From: Choanephora cucurbitarum
Lineage: Eukaryota; Mucoromycota; Mucoromycetes; Mucorales; Choanephoraceae
Reading direction: 5' to 3'
Assembly (NCBI GenBank): GCA_025331435.1
Contig: JAIWNI010000044.1
Span: forward strand, 171,133-235,132
Length of the DNA stretch: 64,000 nucleotides
Shown one piece after another: positions 1-12,988 of this stretch (the first letter of the stretch is position 1; every line of letters begins with the position of its first letter). Below the pieces are notes generated by a model. That model was not told the DNA's origin and did not search any database. It saw only the letters and a list, made by a program, of their open reading frames with translations. A program made the position numbers and the translations under genes.

Positions 1-1817
1 GACAGTGAGTAAAAAAAAAAAACTATGAACTTCTTGTGACATTCTAAGAAAAGTTTAGAACAAAAAAACATATATATGCAAAACGTCAACATCTTTCAAC
101 GCATTAAATTTCCTGAAACCCTAACTATTGAGACACATGCCCTTTCGGATCAAATGCTTACTCTCAATCACAAGCGTCTTGTAATGAAACTCAAGACCAA
201 ATTGAGGATTTCATCTTTTGTTGTTATAGTGTACAAAAGAAGAAGATCATATCTACTCTCCAAAAAAGAAGAAAACCGAAGGTCGCTTTTGTTTAATCCG
301 AGTAAGATTGTTCATTCTCTAATTGGCTTATCTCATGTAGATCTAAAGTCATTTCTTTTTTTGAAATCGAGTGATACAGCCCAAGATCTTTATTTGTGGC
401 ACATAACCATGAAAGCGGTTGATAAGATAAACCAAGAATGACACTATATTCGGAACTGTGCCGTTCATTTTCTTTTTGAATAAGAAACTGACGCCAAGTA
501 AAAGAACTTCTATATGCTGACTTTTTTGTTTATGTTACTCGTATCAAACACAATTATACTTAAATCTTATTTACAAAGAATTCCCACTTGGGTACACAGT
601 CTGTTCAAACAGAATTGCTCAAGACAGATCGAATTGAACAGGAATGGCGAAGTGGATAAGCTAAATGTTAAGTCATCGTGTAAAGGACGAAAGGATGGAG
701 GAAACCAATTAAGGAGACTGTGTCCTAAGTATGCTGGTAGAGGAGGCGAGACCTTTGAGTGTTGAAGGTAGTCAAGTTTGAAAAGGATTGTGTATAAACG
801 GATAGTCCAAGGTACAACAGAGAGGTAAAATTTTGAATGCCGAGTGCAAAGGAGGCTCAAGAAAAAAAAAGAGTGGATTAGCGATGGAGAGGGCATCATG
901 AGCGGTGGTGCTTGATCAAGTAAGGAATGGCGTGAGATTTATTGAGGAAGCAGGGTGGGTAGATGGGACAGAACGTAGAGAGTAGCTCAGTGATAGCCAG
1001 TCAAGGCACCAACAGAAACAACGATTATGATTTTCACAAGACATTGGTGAACAAAGTGTAGAATTTATGCATTTCGGCGGGCAACAACGGAAAAGAATTG
1101 TATGTCTCTCAGACGCTTGGGGACGATTCAGAATGTCTTTACGGTTTTGAAAGGAAAGACCATGGAGAGAACGGCGGGTAGTATAATTAATCTATGGATG
1201 ACACTGTTGCCATAATGAATAATGTGAGATACGACATCAGTTGAATACACTGGAAGAGAGGTGGATATGAGGGTAGTAAATGATCAAGGAGTGAATCTGA
1301 GAGAAGACGTAAGGATCAATGTAAATGCTGAGTCTAAAGTAAATGTGATCTAGGCAGTTTTGTAAGGTGGAGCACAACCTGGATAGAAGGATGCTGAGAG
1401 CCACCTGAGATGCAATAGATAAGCTTATTTTGAGCATGTTCTAATTGATCAAGAAGATAGTCTGGCATAGGTGAGATTGCGAGACCATGCTTAAGCTGTA
1501 GACGTATTATATTGAATAGTCTTGATCTGTGGCGCTAGTTATTGGAAGCGCTATAGTTTTTCTTCTTGAAGCATATATCTTTCTTTCTGAGGAACAAAAA
1601 AAAGTTGACACTTGTCATCGTTACTTTGAGTTGATGTAGCAGAAAGAAAACATAATTAACTAAAACCTCTAGCTATACTAGCATTCTGTCTTCTCTATAT
1701 TGACCAGCTTATAATGTATACTTATTGAAAGATCTTTCAAACGAATTCATGCAACATATAAATTCAATGTTGGACTTCAACAAGCCAATCTAAAGTCTTT
1801 TTTTGGTTGAAAGCACT
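1..1817. other. gene-poor stretch, probably decayed repeat DNA
   Basis: No convincing gene. Short open frames occur on both strands, none with a recognisable domain, a consistent start or splice structure. The stretch from about 600 to 1450 is visibly richer in G on the plus strand than its surroundings. It has a long run of fragmentary frames on the minus strand, which suggests an old mobile-element or repeat remnant, but I could not recognise a reverse transcriptase or transposase motif. Confidence 0.4.
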
Positions 1818-2815
1818 TTATTTGACATATCTCTTTCTGTACTTTTGATAGGGTTGATGTAGCTTTTTATCAAAGCGACAATTCGTCTCAAGCACACAAC
1901 CCTCCTGATTCATTCGCTGGGCAATCAAAGCCAAATTGCGTGCATCATCTAAACCTGAATGCTCTCTGCCTTTAAATTCCATCTTCAAATGAGTCAACAT
2001 ACCATTGATATTCTTGTTCTCTTTCAGGTGATAAAAGTCCTTAAAAGTCTTTCGAAGATTGACCCAGGGAATATCGAAATAAGCAGGTCTCTTGATCCTA
2101 CTGTGAAGACACTGCTTGGTAATGAAATCGCGAATATCGAAAGGTCCGTCTACTGCCGTTCAGAAACAACAAATATACATATCGTTCCATCCTTACCTGT
2201 TACGAAAGCAGCGGAGGATTGTTGAAATAGATCGTATTTAGCTAGGAAAAGTTGAAAGTCGTTCAAGACTTCAACAAAAGTAGGACTTTGATCGACAGTA
2301 GATTGAGTGATGCCTGTTAGCTTGATGCAGAAGTCAGACAGTGTTGAGTTGATGGTAGGTTTAACGTAAGATCTGTATTCATCTACCTTGAATCTATTAA
2401 TCTTTTTTTTTATGTCACAAGTAAACTGTTTACTTACAATCTCAAATGAATCGCTTTTGACAAGGATTACTGGAAACTCTATGATTTCATTTGGATAACT
2501 AAAACCACACTTATCTTCGCATGTTGCCTCTACATCGAAGAACAAATAGTAGTCAAAAGGCTGCTTGGATCTACTAAAAATGAGAGGTCAAATTAACCTC
2601 ATGGCATGTGTTTGCGAACACAATTACTTTGTCTCTACTTCTACTTCTACTTCTATTTCTTGTTCTTTGTCATTGCTTTCTTCCTTTGCTTGTTTCTTTA
2701 AAGCCTTTCTATAGCGTTGCTTTAATTCAGGCTTATGTCCCTTTGTACTTAGACCAAGCTGTTGAAGTGCGATTCGTAGTGATTCTACTGTGGTCACTTT
2801 ATTGACAGGTTCCAT
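1818..2815 (-). CDS. eri1: ERI1-like 3'-5' exonuclease with SAP domain
   Basis: Three exons on the minus strand: 2815-2628, 2573-2197 and 2149-1818, giving 298 aa. A SAP-like nucleic-acid-binding motif occupies about residues 7-41. It is followed by a DEDDh exonuclease domain: the DxE motif in FFDVEATCE (D76, E78), a second Asp in TDGPFD (D189) and the final pair in EHSGLDDARN (H252, D256). All catalytic residues are present. The SAP plus DEDDh order is that of ERI1/THEX1. In that family these enzymes trim 5.8S rRNA 3' ends and histone mRNA and degrade small interfering RNA, acting in cytoplasm and nucleolus. Introns of 47 and 54 bp have clean GT-AG ends. It is divergent from bet3, with only 105 bp between start codons. 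Family assignment is firm; the RNA target is inferred. Confidence 0.92.
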
Positions 2816-2920
2816 AATAACAAAAAATGAAAATAAAAATCAAAAGCACACTTGTCCTTATTTTTCAATCTCCTCGTTTTTGGTTTTTCTTTCTTTTTCT
2901 CTAGTTTATCTAAAGTCATC

Positions 2921-3787
2921 ATGTCCCTTTTTCCTACTGTCAAACAATACAAGTCCTTAGGCGAAGAAGTCTGGAAGACAAAAGTAGACAAGATTGTAAG
3001 ATAACCATAGAGCAAGAAAAAGAAAGAAGCGCGTTCTTGACTTAACTAATTTTTTTTCATTTGGTTTAGAATGCTGAGTTATTCACATTAACTTATGGTT
3101 CCATGGTAGTTCAACTTGTAAAAGACTTTGAGGATTACAGTGAAGTGAATAAACAACTGGAAAAGATGTAAGTTGGGTATGTGAAATGATAAAGCGAAAG
3201 GTACAGAAGGAAATAGCTAAAAAAACATATATACTATGATAGGGGATACAATATAGGCCAGCGTATGATTGAAGACTTCTTAGCTCGATCAGGTATTGGA
3301 CGTTGTTCAGAATTCAGAGACACTGCTGAAGCTGTCTCCAAGGTAAAGAAAAACATAGGGTTTAAGAGAAAATGAGACGAGAAGGAAGGATAGAGAGAGT
3401 GATTCGATTATCGTATAGGTTGGATTTAAGATGTTTTTGAATATCACACCTACAGTAACCAACTGGTCCAGCGACAATAAAGAATTCTCACTTGTATTTG
3501 AAGAGAACCCATTGGCCGATTTTGTTGAGTTACCTGATGAAGCATTAGAAGGTGGTTTGTGGTATTCCAATGTCTACTGTGGTGTATTGCGTGGTGCACT
3601 TGAGATGGTATGCATCGTTATTCGTGTAGCTAAAGAAAGACCAACTCATTCATTTTCTTCTTATTAGGTACAAATGCAAGTGGAGACTCAGTTTGTGAGC
3701 GATGTGCTTCGAGGCGATGAAACAACAGAGATGCGTGTCAAACTGATTCGTTATCTAGAAGAAGAAGTGCCTGTAGGCGAAGATTAA
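2921..3787 (+). CDS. bet3: TRAPP complex subunit BET3 (TRAPPC3)
   Basis: Five exons: 2921-2995, 3070-3167, 3243-3342, 3419-3607 and 3668-3787, encoding 193 aa, the usual family length. BET3 is a core subunit of the TRAPP vesicle-tethering complexes, which activate the Rab GTPase Ypt1/Rab1 in ER-to-Golgi traffic. Recognisable blocks are the N-terminal VWKTKVDKI, the central [17 protein letters not shown] helix and the [17 protein letters not shown] region. The conserved cysteine of the acylation pocket is most likely the one in GIGRCSEF. All junctions keep frame. The gene converges on coa5, with 73 bp between the two stop codons. Confidence 0.95.
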
Positions 3788-3860
3788 ATAATAAAAGTTT
3801 TATTGTGTCTTATTGCCTCTAAAACGCATGCGAGGATCAATCTAAGTATGGTCGTTAGTA

Positions 3861-4085
3861 TCACTCCTTTTTTTTTTCTCTTGGGATCCGTTTTTTTTTG
3901 ATGATTACCATGCCACGCTTGCATTCTGCGAAACTCTTTCGAATACTTTGACATTCAGCTGGTACATCGGCTTTATGTTCTTCTTTAAAGCATTCTTTAA
4001 CTGTGTTGCGCTTGATCAGGACACAGTCCGACTTGAGCATACACTCAATAAGTTCTTGTCGAATCTCTTTACATGAAGATGGCAT
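3861..4085 (-). CDS. coa5: cytochrome c oxidase assembly factor PET191/COA5
   Basis: Single exon of 74 aa. The first in-frame ATG at 4085 begins MPSSCKEIRQ; the frame upstream of it has only a TTG. Twin Cx9C motifs are visible: C-KEIRQELIE-C near the N-terminus and C-QSIRKSFAE-C near residue 50, plus the family signature AECKRGM. Twin Cx9C proteins of this family are imported into the mitochondrial intermembrane space by the Mia40 pathway and support cytochrome c oxidase assembly. The C-terminus is short and very basic (KKKRIPREKKK). Tail-to-tail with bet3. Confidence 0.93.
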   Translation of the reverse strand: MPSSCKEIRQELIECMLKSDCVLIKRNTVKECFKEEHKADVPAECQSIRKSFAECKRGMVIIKKKRIPREKKKE

Positions 4086-6640
4086 GGTTGTCAATAGTTT
4101 TGTTAGATCAAAGAGAGAGAGAAAAAAAAAAGAAGTTTAAAAAAAAAGACGAACAAGGCCATGTTCTGGGTTACAAATATCAGAAGCCAGAGTTTAATTT
4201 CGATCATGCGTCGAAAAAAAAGGGCATATTGAGACAGAAGAAGATATTGCTGTGCCTGCATGGCCAAACAAAAAGCAGCACTATCACGTTCCATAAATGG
4301 TAAAGATTATTGCACCTGTGAAGGCTTCAAAAAGTTTGTATGTCTCGCAAGTGTTTTTGACTTTTTTAATATATAGACACTCTTTTGAAGGAAAGGGTAT
4401 TCAGTCTGTTCTTTAGTTCTATAATAAAAAGTCTAACTATCTGCAATAGATAAATTAGAATCTAATCAACAGTTTCTTTTCTTTTTTTTTGGGTCTTGAC
4501 ATCGTTTGATGAACAGAAAACTGGCCGTCATATAATTCAATGGTCAAGTAGTTAAAATCCCTCCCCTGAATAATATATCTCCCCTTTCTCCTTCTTTACT
4601 TTTTCTAACAAGATATGAAACAGAAAATAGCCCGAAAGGGAGCTAGATTGGCACTACTGCTTTGATGATGTTTTCGAATTAGAGTCTCAAGAAGGAAATT
4701 GAGCAATATTCTCGGGAAGAATTCGAAAATTAGCAAAGAGGAAAAGAGAGGTCAAAAAAAGAAAACAAATGGAATTGCTTGATTAATAAGCTTTTGTTCC
4801 TGAAAAAATCCCTGCCAACAATCTTAATTCGATGATAATATAATTGACAACAGTTGGGACGTTGAAAGCCTTTCTGACCTTGAAGACGAGAGCTTGGGAA
4901 GCATAGCTCATACGGCTAGCAACAGAGCTAAATAAACTCAGAAGATGAGCAGTATGGTCAAAGGCTATATCAAGTCATATGGTACCTTTAGTAAGTCTGA
5001 TCCTAGGCAAAGCATTCCTCACAACCAAAGTGTTTTTAAATTGTGCTCTTTTCCAATTCAAGTCTATCAGCCATTTGGATAGAGACTTATATCAGTGCTT
5101 TGATACAAATGATCTCTTTGCTAGTGCTGCTCATTCCACCGGCATAAATAACCTTAGACTCGTGACTCGCTTCACTACAATTTTAAGCTTTAAAATTAGG
5201 GCCTTCAAAGAGTTACTTGATGAGAACATTCTTATGGTCATCTACAAAGACTATCAAATGAAGCGTTCAGGTATTTGGGTAAGAAGAGCATACTTACATC
5301 TTTTTTGTCCAGAAGAGTAGAAAACTAATTAAGCACAATTAATAACAGGCACTGATATTGCTGCAAGGATGCTAATGTGTGTTGATAGAAGAAAATCAAA
5401 CTTGAAAACCTTCTTACTTTTATACAATAAACTTGGGCGAGTATTAGCTGTACTTTACTGACTTTCTTTATTTTTGGTAAAGCACTTATCTATACAACAG
5501 TTACACATGATGCCCTCTTTTCTAGTAATTCTTCTTCAAACTCTTTTGTAGGAAACTTCTTTTATTACCCTCCAAAAAAAATTAGAGTTTCTTAGTCTTA
5601 CTTACTTTTGATACCTTTTTCTTTTAAGCTGTTCTTTTTTTTTTTTTGGTTTAAACAGGTTTTCTTTGTTACGCGTATTCGGAGATAGAATACACAAAAC
5701 GCGATGCATAAATAAACTTCATTTTTTTCCAAGATGATGTGAGAAGAAAAGAGTTGATAGATTCCAAAAAAGAAAAAGAGCATTGATTAAAATGACGTTC
5801 GACTTGCCAGGGAGTTTGGTAGATGACTGCAATATAATCAAAAGCGGTGCTTTTGAAGACAAAGAGCCAGTGAGCACTCCCGAATTACTTAAGGAGCAAT
5901 GATTAATAAAGAGTACACTTCGACATCAATTGGGAGTAAACAACAGACACAGTAATGGTATGATTGATGGTAATGTCAGGACACGGAAATTCACGGATGA
6001 TATGATATCAAAAGGGGAAAACAATCAAAAGCATCCTCAACGTCAAAGCAAGGAGGGTAGTCTGATGGTGAGTCAAGGGTACAAGAAACAAAAAGAGTGT
6101 GTAGAAAGCCTTTGAAAAATAAGGCAGAAGGACTATGTATTGTTGAGTGAGAGTTCAGAAGTGTTTTCAAATGATCTGTGGTATTTGAGTTGGAATGAGG
6201 TGTTAGCTGCTTAAATGCAGGATGATCAAGTGTTACAATACGTCGAAGGCTGCTTTATTAAAATGAAGTCTTTATTATCTTCATAAATCAAGAACTAGTG
6301 CTCAAAAGCGAAGAGACACAAAGATTGATAGATGATTGGTAGCATACACTGGGTTAAGAAAGTTTAAAGAGGTACAAATTAAGTAATAGTATAAGGCTGA
6401 TTTTAGGGAATAAGTGTTGTTATTCAAGGCTCCATAATCCAAACTTCAAAGCTATGATTATATAGTGAATATGATTAATTGAGAATGGAAGTACTTCTTT
6501 AATGCATCCATCTCTTTTCTTTTTTATGTATACACGATATAACAAAAGCCCGCTAAAGTCAAAATGCATTTACAATTTTAAGCATCCGATGATTTAATAT
6601 CCCGTCTTCTACTTCTTTTTTTTTCTGCCCTTAACACAAC
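4086..6640. other. gene-poor AT-rich interval
   Basis: Contains only short, unrelated open frames (the longest are at about 4979-5320 and 5930-6115 on the plus strand) without recognisable domains, splice structure or codon pattern. Poly-A/T runs are frequent. A frame around 4200-4303 faintly resembles the start of a serine hydrolase but stops at once (see rejected items). I see no RNA gene or complete mobile element here. Confidence 0.4.
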
Positions 6641-9600
6641 ATGAGTGGGAATCCTTTCCTACAATCCGATGCTTCGAGCATACCTAACTCACCTAGAAAT
6701 CGAATGCACATGATGCCAAGCTCTGGTTCAGCACGATCAGATGACTATTATGATGATGACATGACTCGTGGCAATTTTTCTGAATTTGAAGGTAAAGTCA
6801 AAGAGCTCACTTGTTCATCATCATGTACCTGATGGTTCTATCTTTAGCTGTTTTGAGAGAGATTCATGAAGGCTGGGCTTTTATGTTGGAGGATAACGTG
6901 AGTTATATATCGTCTGGTACACACATAAAATTAAGCGTTTTTTTTTCTTAGTTTGATCCTGTTACGCTGACACTGAAGTTAATGGATGATAGTTCAGTGG
7001 GCAAAAAGAAAGATTACAAGGCATTTCAAAGAGTACTTTATAATTTGGATATGGCCTTAAAGACCATTGTGAATGGTAAGCAAGATATGTTGCTAGAGAA
7101 AAAGGCGAATCTAATGCTTTTTGGACAATAGATTATTACAAAGGATTCAACAGTTCCATTGGTACATTTGGTGGTGTTTTGCAGTATATCAATGGTAATT
7201 TCTTCTGTTTTCACTCGGGTTCATGATGGAAGGGATTTAATATGTTATAGTTGATTAGATTCATCCAGTAGAGTGGTACAGATGAAATCAAATTTAAAGA
7301 AATGTAAAGAAGAGTTACTGTCAAAGCGAAGTGATCTATTGAATTTATGGGACAAGTCGCAACAGTACAAAGAAATGCTGAATATTTTAGAAACCATGTA
7401 AGTTATGTTTAGCGTAGTCTCAAGAAAGTATATCAACTCTTTTTCTTGTTATTCAAGCGAGGAATTACGAACTACACCTGAAAAGATAGAAAATATGATG
7501 GATAGCAAACTTGTACTTGGTGCCTCTAAATTGCTTGTCAGTTCAACAAAGCAAGCAATGAATAAAGATATGGTTAAAATAGGCGCATTAGATGATGTCA
7601 GAAGAAGTCTATTGTCTCAAAAGAATGTAAGCTTCTTAAGAACTGTTGTTTGTATAATCCTAAACCTGTTCTTTGTAGGCACTTTATGACTTGATCATTG
7701 AGGAACTTCATGATCATCTTTATTTGAAAAATGCTCATTGCGACAATCGATGGTCCGCTTATGTACCACAACAACAAGATTGTAAGTAATAGACAACGGG
7801 AAGAAATGACATCGCAATCTTACATCGTTTTTCTTTTAAAAAAAAAAGTACCTGAAATCCCTATCAAACCAAGGGAATTTAATGAATCATCACAAAAGGA
7901 ACAATTCAGAGACTACCAAGATCCAGAAAACATTTTTGCTATTGAACACGATGTTGTAAGCTGAATGATTAGAAAAGGCATAGAATATGGAACTGATCAT
8001 CATTTATAAGTTGGCCGAAGATCCTGAAAAGAACCCCGAGACAGACTCGTATTACTATATTGAAATTATGACAGAAGCTTTGCTTGTATTAGATGAAATA
8101 CCTACTGCTATTGAGGTTAGATTGATAGTTATCGTGTTGAATTCAAACTCACCTTGTCCTTTGATCAGACTATCCAAGAACGATTACCGTTTGAGGTTCA
8201 TTCGATTGTGGATCGAACGATTGCCGAAGTAGAATTGAGACACATGAACTTGAAATCATCTCAACGAAAGAACAAGAGCAATGATGAAAATGACATTTAT
8301 TGTCTTGATAAAGCCAATTCAGAATCTAAAAACGAGATCCTGAAAGATCTCTTGTGGACTCTCTATTCTAAGCTTGAAGCTGTCTTGCGTGGACATCGCT
8401 TCTTGGAGACGTGTTTGCGAAGGATTCAAAAGGTGAAAAGAAAACTGGTTGTTTTAAAAGTAGCAGATAACTCATTGAATAGCATAAAGCGAAATGAACT
8501 TGCCAAAGCAAATTTAGAAGAAGGTATAACTAAAACAGATTATAATGTATATGTAACTCATTGTTCTATGCTAGTTGAAACAGGCAGAGATTTCAGAGTC
8601 TATCATTTCCATGAAATTTGGAGGCCAGTTCAAACTGAAGTAAGTTGACTGTCTCTTTGAATCTGATATGTATGACTCAACAGTGTGCCATAAATAGATA
8701 CGCTCTATTCTTCAAGACTATTTGACTAGCTCAGATCAGAACATTGTCTCAGTCAATGAAGATAAACCTTATCGTGGCAAGAGAGATAATCCTCGGCAGA
8801 TGTTTACTTTTGCCGAAGCAGCAGGTGATGAGAACCTAGATGAGTCTTATGAAAGTCTAAGAAAGACATTGCTCATGTCTTACAAGAAACAAGTGCCTGG
8901 CTTCTCTGGCTCGAATGCCTCTGTTCATTCTATTATTGTGGATAAATATGGTAATGACATCTCTTCAAAGAGCTACAAGGTCTTGGTTAAACCAGATGCT
9001 TACAATGTCAGTGTCTTGTTGAAACCTACCATGGCTTTCTTGAACCGTTTGAGACAAGTGTTCCCTAGCTAGTAAAGTAGACAAATCAGGATTGAGATGA
9101 GGCATAGACTAATTATGATGATAGTGATGATCGCAATGAAGAAGGATTTGGTAGCTTTTTAGACGACTTTGCTGTCAATGTCTTTTTACCTCAGATAGAA
9201 GAAAAAGTAATGCAGCTGATTCAACATGCTACTGTTGGTAAGTAATAGATAAATCAATAGAAAACAACGTGTGCTGATGATGTGCTATAGGTTTAGATGC
9301 ATTCCAAGATGCTCGTGATTATATAGACTATTCTAGATACCCTATAGCTAAGGTAAGTTATGATCTCTTATACCACAAAACGCATTATTAACATCGATAC
9401 ATATAGAGCGCAGTTGCTTTAATTTCTGTCATTCAGAGTTTATGTCGTACGATGCATAGTATGCCCTTTCATACGGATGAATATGTTCGATTGGTTGAAG
9501 TTGTTTTGTTAAAGTTTTATGAAAAGTGTTATCAACGCTTTTATTGTAAGTCGGATTGTGCTTGGTAAAAGACGTGCACATTTTGATCTATCTTCTATAG

Positions 9601-11019
9601 CTACGGTGGCTCGTGGAAGTTCTTATGCTGACAATCAACAAAAGAATGCTGCTGAAGTGACCATTAGTACAAGTGGTGATTGGGCTCAAGATGAAAGCCT
9701 GGTTGGCTTATTGGCTCAGAATCCATTTTTCAACGAAGATTCAGTATGTTCTTGACTTGTCTCTCCCTTTTTCTCCTAACTTACTGACCTTGTGTTGTAT
9801 TAGACTATGGATCAAGAATACATGAAGGCATTAAACCAGACAGTAAGTCATTTATTAAATCTTGAAAAGAGTTACTCAATTGGGACCAATGGATTATTGT
9901 AGGAAATCACAATGGAACTAAAGTTAAAGAACGATCGATTGTTGGAGCCCAATGAATTGATCTTTGACTCTAAAAAACTGATTGCTTTGGGCCGACTTTA
10001 CCATACGCTTAAATGGTTTGTGCGTGAGATATGGGATTTGCGTTCCTCCAATGTATCTCCTTCCTTGACCAATTCATCCATGAAGGAAGATACTGACTCT
10101 TATGAAGTCAGAAAATCCAAGCGTTGGTCAAGACAAGAACTCAAACCTCAGACATTAGAAAACAGTGATGATAAGCGACCTGTTCTCTTACCTCTTCGTG
10201 GTGAAATTGCCAAGTAAGTTCATGTATCGGATGAGTATGATCTGTCCTCTAAGCAATCTCGTTTTGTAGACGATTCGATGCTCTCTTGACAACCTATCAG
10301 CAGTTGGCAGAGACATGTCTGTTTACGCTTCGTCTTGAAGGTCGCTGTCATACCATGTACTATCTAGAGATGGCCATTCGAGATGGTAACTACCATCTAG
10401 AAGATGAATCCTTTGAACCTGATCCATACATCATCACACTCAACTCGGATCTGATGGAACTGGATGACTGTATCAATGCCTCTCTTCCACATAAAGATGA
10501 ATTGTAAGTAGTACATGATTCATGAAGAAATAAGACTAAACATGATTAGGTTTGCATTTGAGGGATTGCCTGCGTTGATTGTGCATATTCTTGTATCTGA
10601 AGCTGTTTATATCAAGAAACTCAATAAGAATGGTGTTCAAAAGATGAACCGTAACATCCTGGCTCTTCAGCAAAACCTAAGTAATTTTGTGCCTATCTCT
10701 CAATGTTCTGTCATGGAGCGTGCTCGTGAATACTATCAACTCTTTATGCTTGGCAGTGAGGTAAATTGAAGTACAAATTCAGAAAAAAAGAATAGAGAAT
10801 AACTCAATCCTGTATTAGGGTATCATTCGCTCTATTCAAGAAAATGGAGCTAAATTCACATTTGATGAGTACAGAGTGATGCTTGGTTTGATTCATGATG
10901 TGGCTAGGGAACAAGACGAGGAGAACACGACTACAGAAGAAAAGAAGACGCCTAACAGTGCTCAATATAGTGAATGGCTTATGGAATTAGTTGAAGTAAT
11001 GGCAGACTATGAAAACTAG
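6641..11019 (+). CDS. sec8: exocyst complex subunit SEC8 (EXOC4)
   Basis: Twenty exons: 6641-6791, 6848-6897, 6952-7075, 7132-7194, 7259-7397, 7458-7626, 7679-7781, 7849-7955, 8011-8115, 8169-8639, 8698-9071, 9125-9237, 9291-9352, 9407-9545, 9601-9743, 9804-9842, 9903-10213, 10270-10503, 10550-10760 and 10819-11019. The product is about 1102 aa, close to yeast Sec8 (1065 aa). Sec8 is part of the octameric exocyst, which tethers secretory vesicles to the plasma membrane at sites of polarised growth. The Sec8 N-terminal block (DYKAFQRVLYNLDMALKTI and DYYKGFNSSIGTFG, then a coiled coil) is clear, as is the downstream FGSFLDDFAVNVFLPQIEEK region. The junction between the exons near 9071 and 9125 is the least certain: an alternative donor at 9049 with an acceptor about 16 bp before 9125 also keeps frame. 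Confidence 0.93.
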
Positions 11020-11721
11020 AAAAAAATTATACCAAACAAGATTTTTTTTAAAAAAATTGGCAAAATAAAGAAACACAATCCAACTTATGCATTGTTTGTT
11101 TTGTCTACTGCATTTGCTTCTAGGCCTTCTTTTACTCCTTTAATTTTTTTTTAGTACAATAACAAGTTGAAATTTTTTTTTAGAAAACTTTGCTTAATAG
11201 AATTCAAAATGACAAGATATAATTGGTTAGTTTGGTTTTTACTCCTATGGTAAGAGACATGTGTATTCGCCATAATTCATTTCTTAGACTGAAAGAATAG
11301 GTTTGTTTGCTTTTTTTTTAGAAGTATTGGTAGTTCGTGTGCCCCTTTTCTCCCCTTGTATTTTTTTTCTTTTTCTTTATTCTAGACTACAATGAAATTG
11401 TCCTCTCTCTCTCCCTTATAGAAGTTTCCACTGGTTTATCATTGTATACTTGCTGACAACTGTTTCATGCACCCAAGAAGCAATACAATTGTGCAAAGAA
11501 CAAAAGCAATGAAGTATGAGATCATAATTATTAATTTTCAACCCAAAAAAAAAGACCGGGTGCATTATTCAGCTTGATAAGTTCCTAAATTCCAGAAGAT
11601 CCAAAACGAATGGCAGATCTATTTCTAGAAATAGGGTGATTTTCTTAAAATAAGTCAAAAACCTATTTAGCTTGTTATCTTTTTTTTTTTTGTTTCTTTC
11701 TCTTCCTTCAACCAATTTACA
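11020..11721. other. intergenic region with T-rich tracts
   Basis: No gene seen. It holds the 3' flank of sec8 and the promoter of the next gene, with many poly-T and poly-A runs and a pyrimidine-rich tract just before the ATG at 11722. Confidence 0.5.
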
Positions 11722-12988
11722 ATGTTACGCCAACCTCTTGTTTGTCAAACTAAATCCATTAAACCACAAAGTGATGCTTCAGATGAACGGTCATTACTAC
11801 TTGATATTGTGAATGAAAACCATTATACCTATCATATGGAAACAAGAGATAGACCCAACAATGCTATCCGTCTACTTGTTGAATTACACCGATTGGGAGG
11901 TAATATTGGCTATCTTTGGCTTTCTTTCGAATGCTTAATTCTCTTCATTAGCTACTCAGGAACAACTCTCTTTAGCCTATCAAAAGAGTCTGTTGGAGGC
12001 AGAGCGTATTCGATTCTCTGATTATCACAGATTGAACGAAAGAAACTGGGAAGAGTTCCTTGGGATTTCATCGTAAGATAATCGATAGCATCAAATAGTT
12101 TAAAATATATTGACTTTGTTGATTAGGTACTATGGTGATTATGTGATGTTCTTTGATCAACAATTGGCTCTACTAGGATTAGAAAAGACATTGACAAACT
12201 ACTTTTACTCTATTCCACCTTCCATGGGTGCACAGCTCCAACCTCTAGTTCAACTGGCATTCGGAATAGAACACGATCTACCACAGATCATCACACAAGC
12301 ACTGGCTTATTACGCTACTTCCTATCTAGATGTCTCCAACATTCTTGATTATTGTGATACCCATACTGGTGTAGATACACCATACGATACTCTAAATACA
12401 ATTCTGTTTGATCTGATACGAGTCGATCAGCGATTTGACGGTAAATTTGAATACAATGCCTTTCGACCTGCCATCAAACTACTGCTCAAGAGTAAATCAG
12501 ATCTGATCAAAACTTACATGAAGACATGGTCGATCTATACACCCGAGAGTCGATTGGATGCCTTGGTCTTCACAGCCACCAGTCTTTACAAGGCATCCTC
12601 ACGAGCATCCAACGGGCATGTGGATCTTGATTGGTTTTTGGCAGGCGGACAACTGTTGGAAGCTACCTTGGCTATCAAACAACTGATACGCCCTGATCAC
12701 CTTGAGGATTGGCTCAATCTCCAGTGTCTCAATACATTGTGTACTTATGTCGTACAAGGTCGTCCTTTCAATTACCAACACCATCTGTTAATGCCTGATA
12801 TCGATTCCTGTCGAATGGCTATCCTAGAGTCATCCGATCCTCAATTGATGTTGGCTCTTGCTTCTCTATTGAAAGTCAAGGCACATTATCCTCAATGGGA
12901 CTCTATTTGTTTAGAGAATGCTTCTATTCTGACTTTATTTTCAAAAGATGGAACATGGATCAAGCAGGGTCTTGGTTGGACCCGATAA
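11722..12988 (+). CDS. questin oxidase-like protein (DUF4243, AflY type)
   Basis: Three exons: 11722-11899, 11952-12072 and 12127-12988, giving 386 aa. The overall layout resembles the questin oxidase-like family: an N-terminal helical part around NNAIRLLVELHRLGA, then LNERNWEEFLG, and a long C-terminal part with many paired helices. In Aspergillus the family includes AflY and GedK, which carry out Baeyer-Villiger-like oxidations in polyketide pathways. Many fungal members lie outside any metabolite cluster and have no known substrate. Here the neighbours are sec8 and rei1, so there is no cluster context and I assign no pathway. The large last exon (861 nt in frame) uses better-conserved codons than the flanking DNA. 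Confidence 0.7.

Noticed and set aside
4200..4330. A KILCLHGxxxSS-like sequence resembling a serine hydrolase (FSH1) N-terminus
   Set aside because: Only about 20 residues, then a stop, with no continuation in any frame and the catalytic motifs missing. Too short to call a pseudogene.
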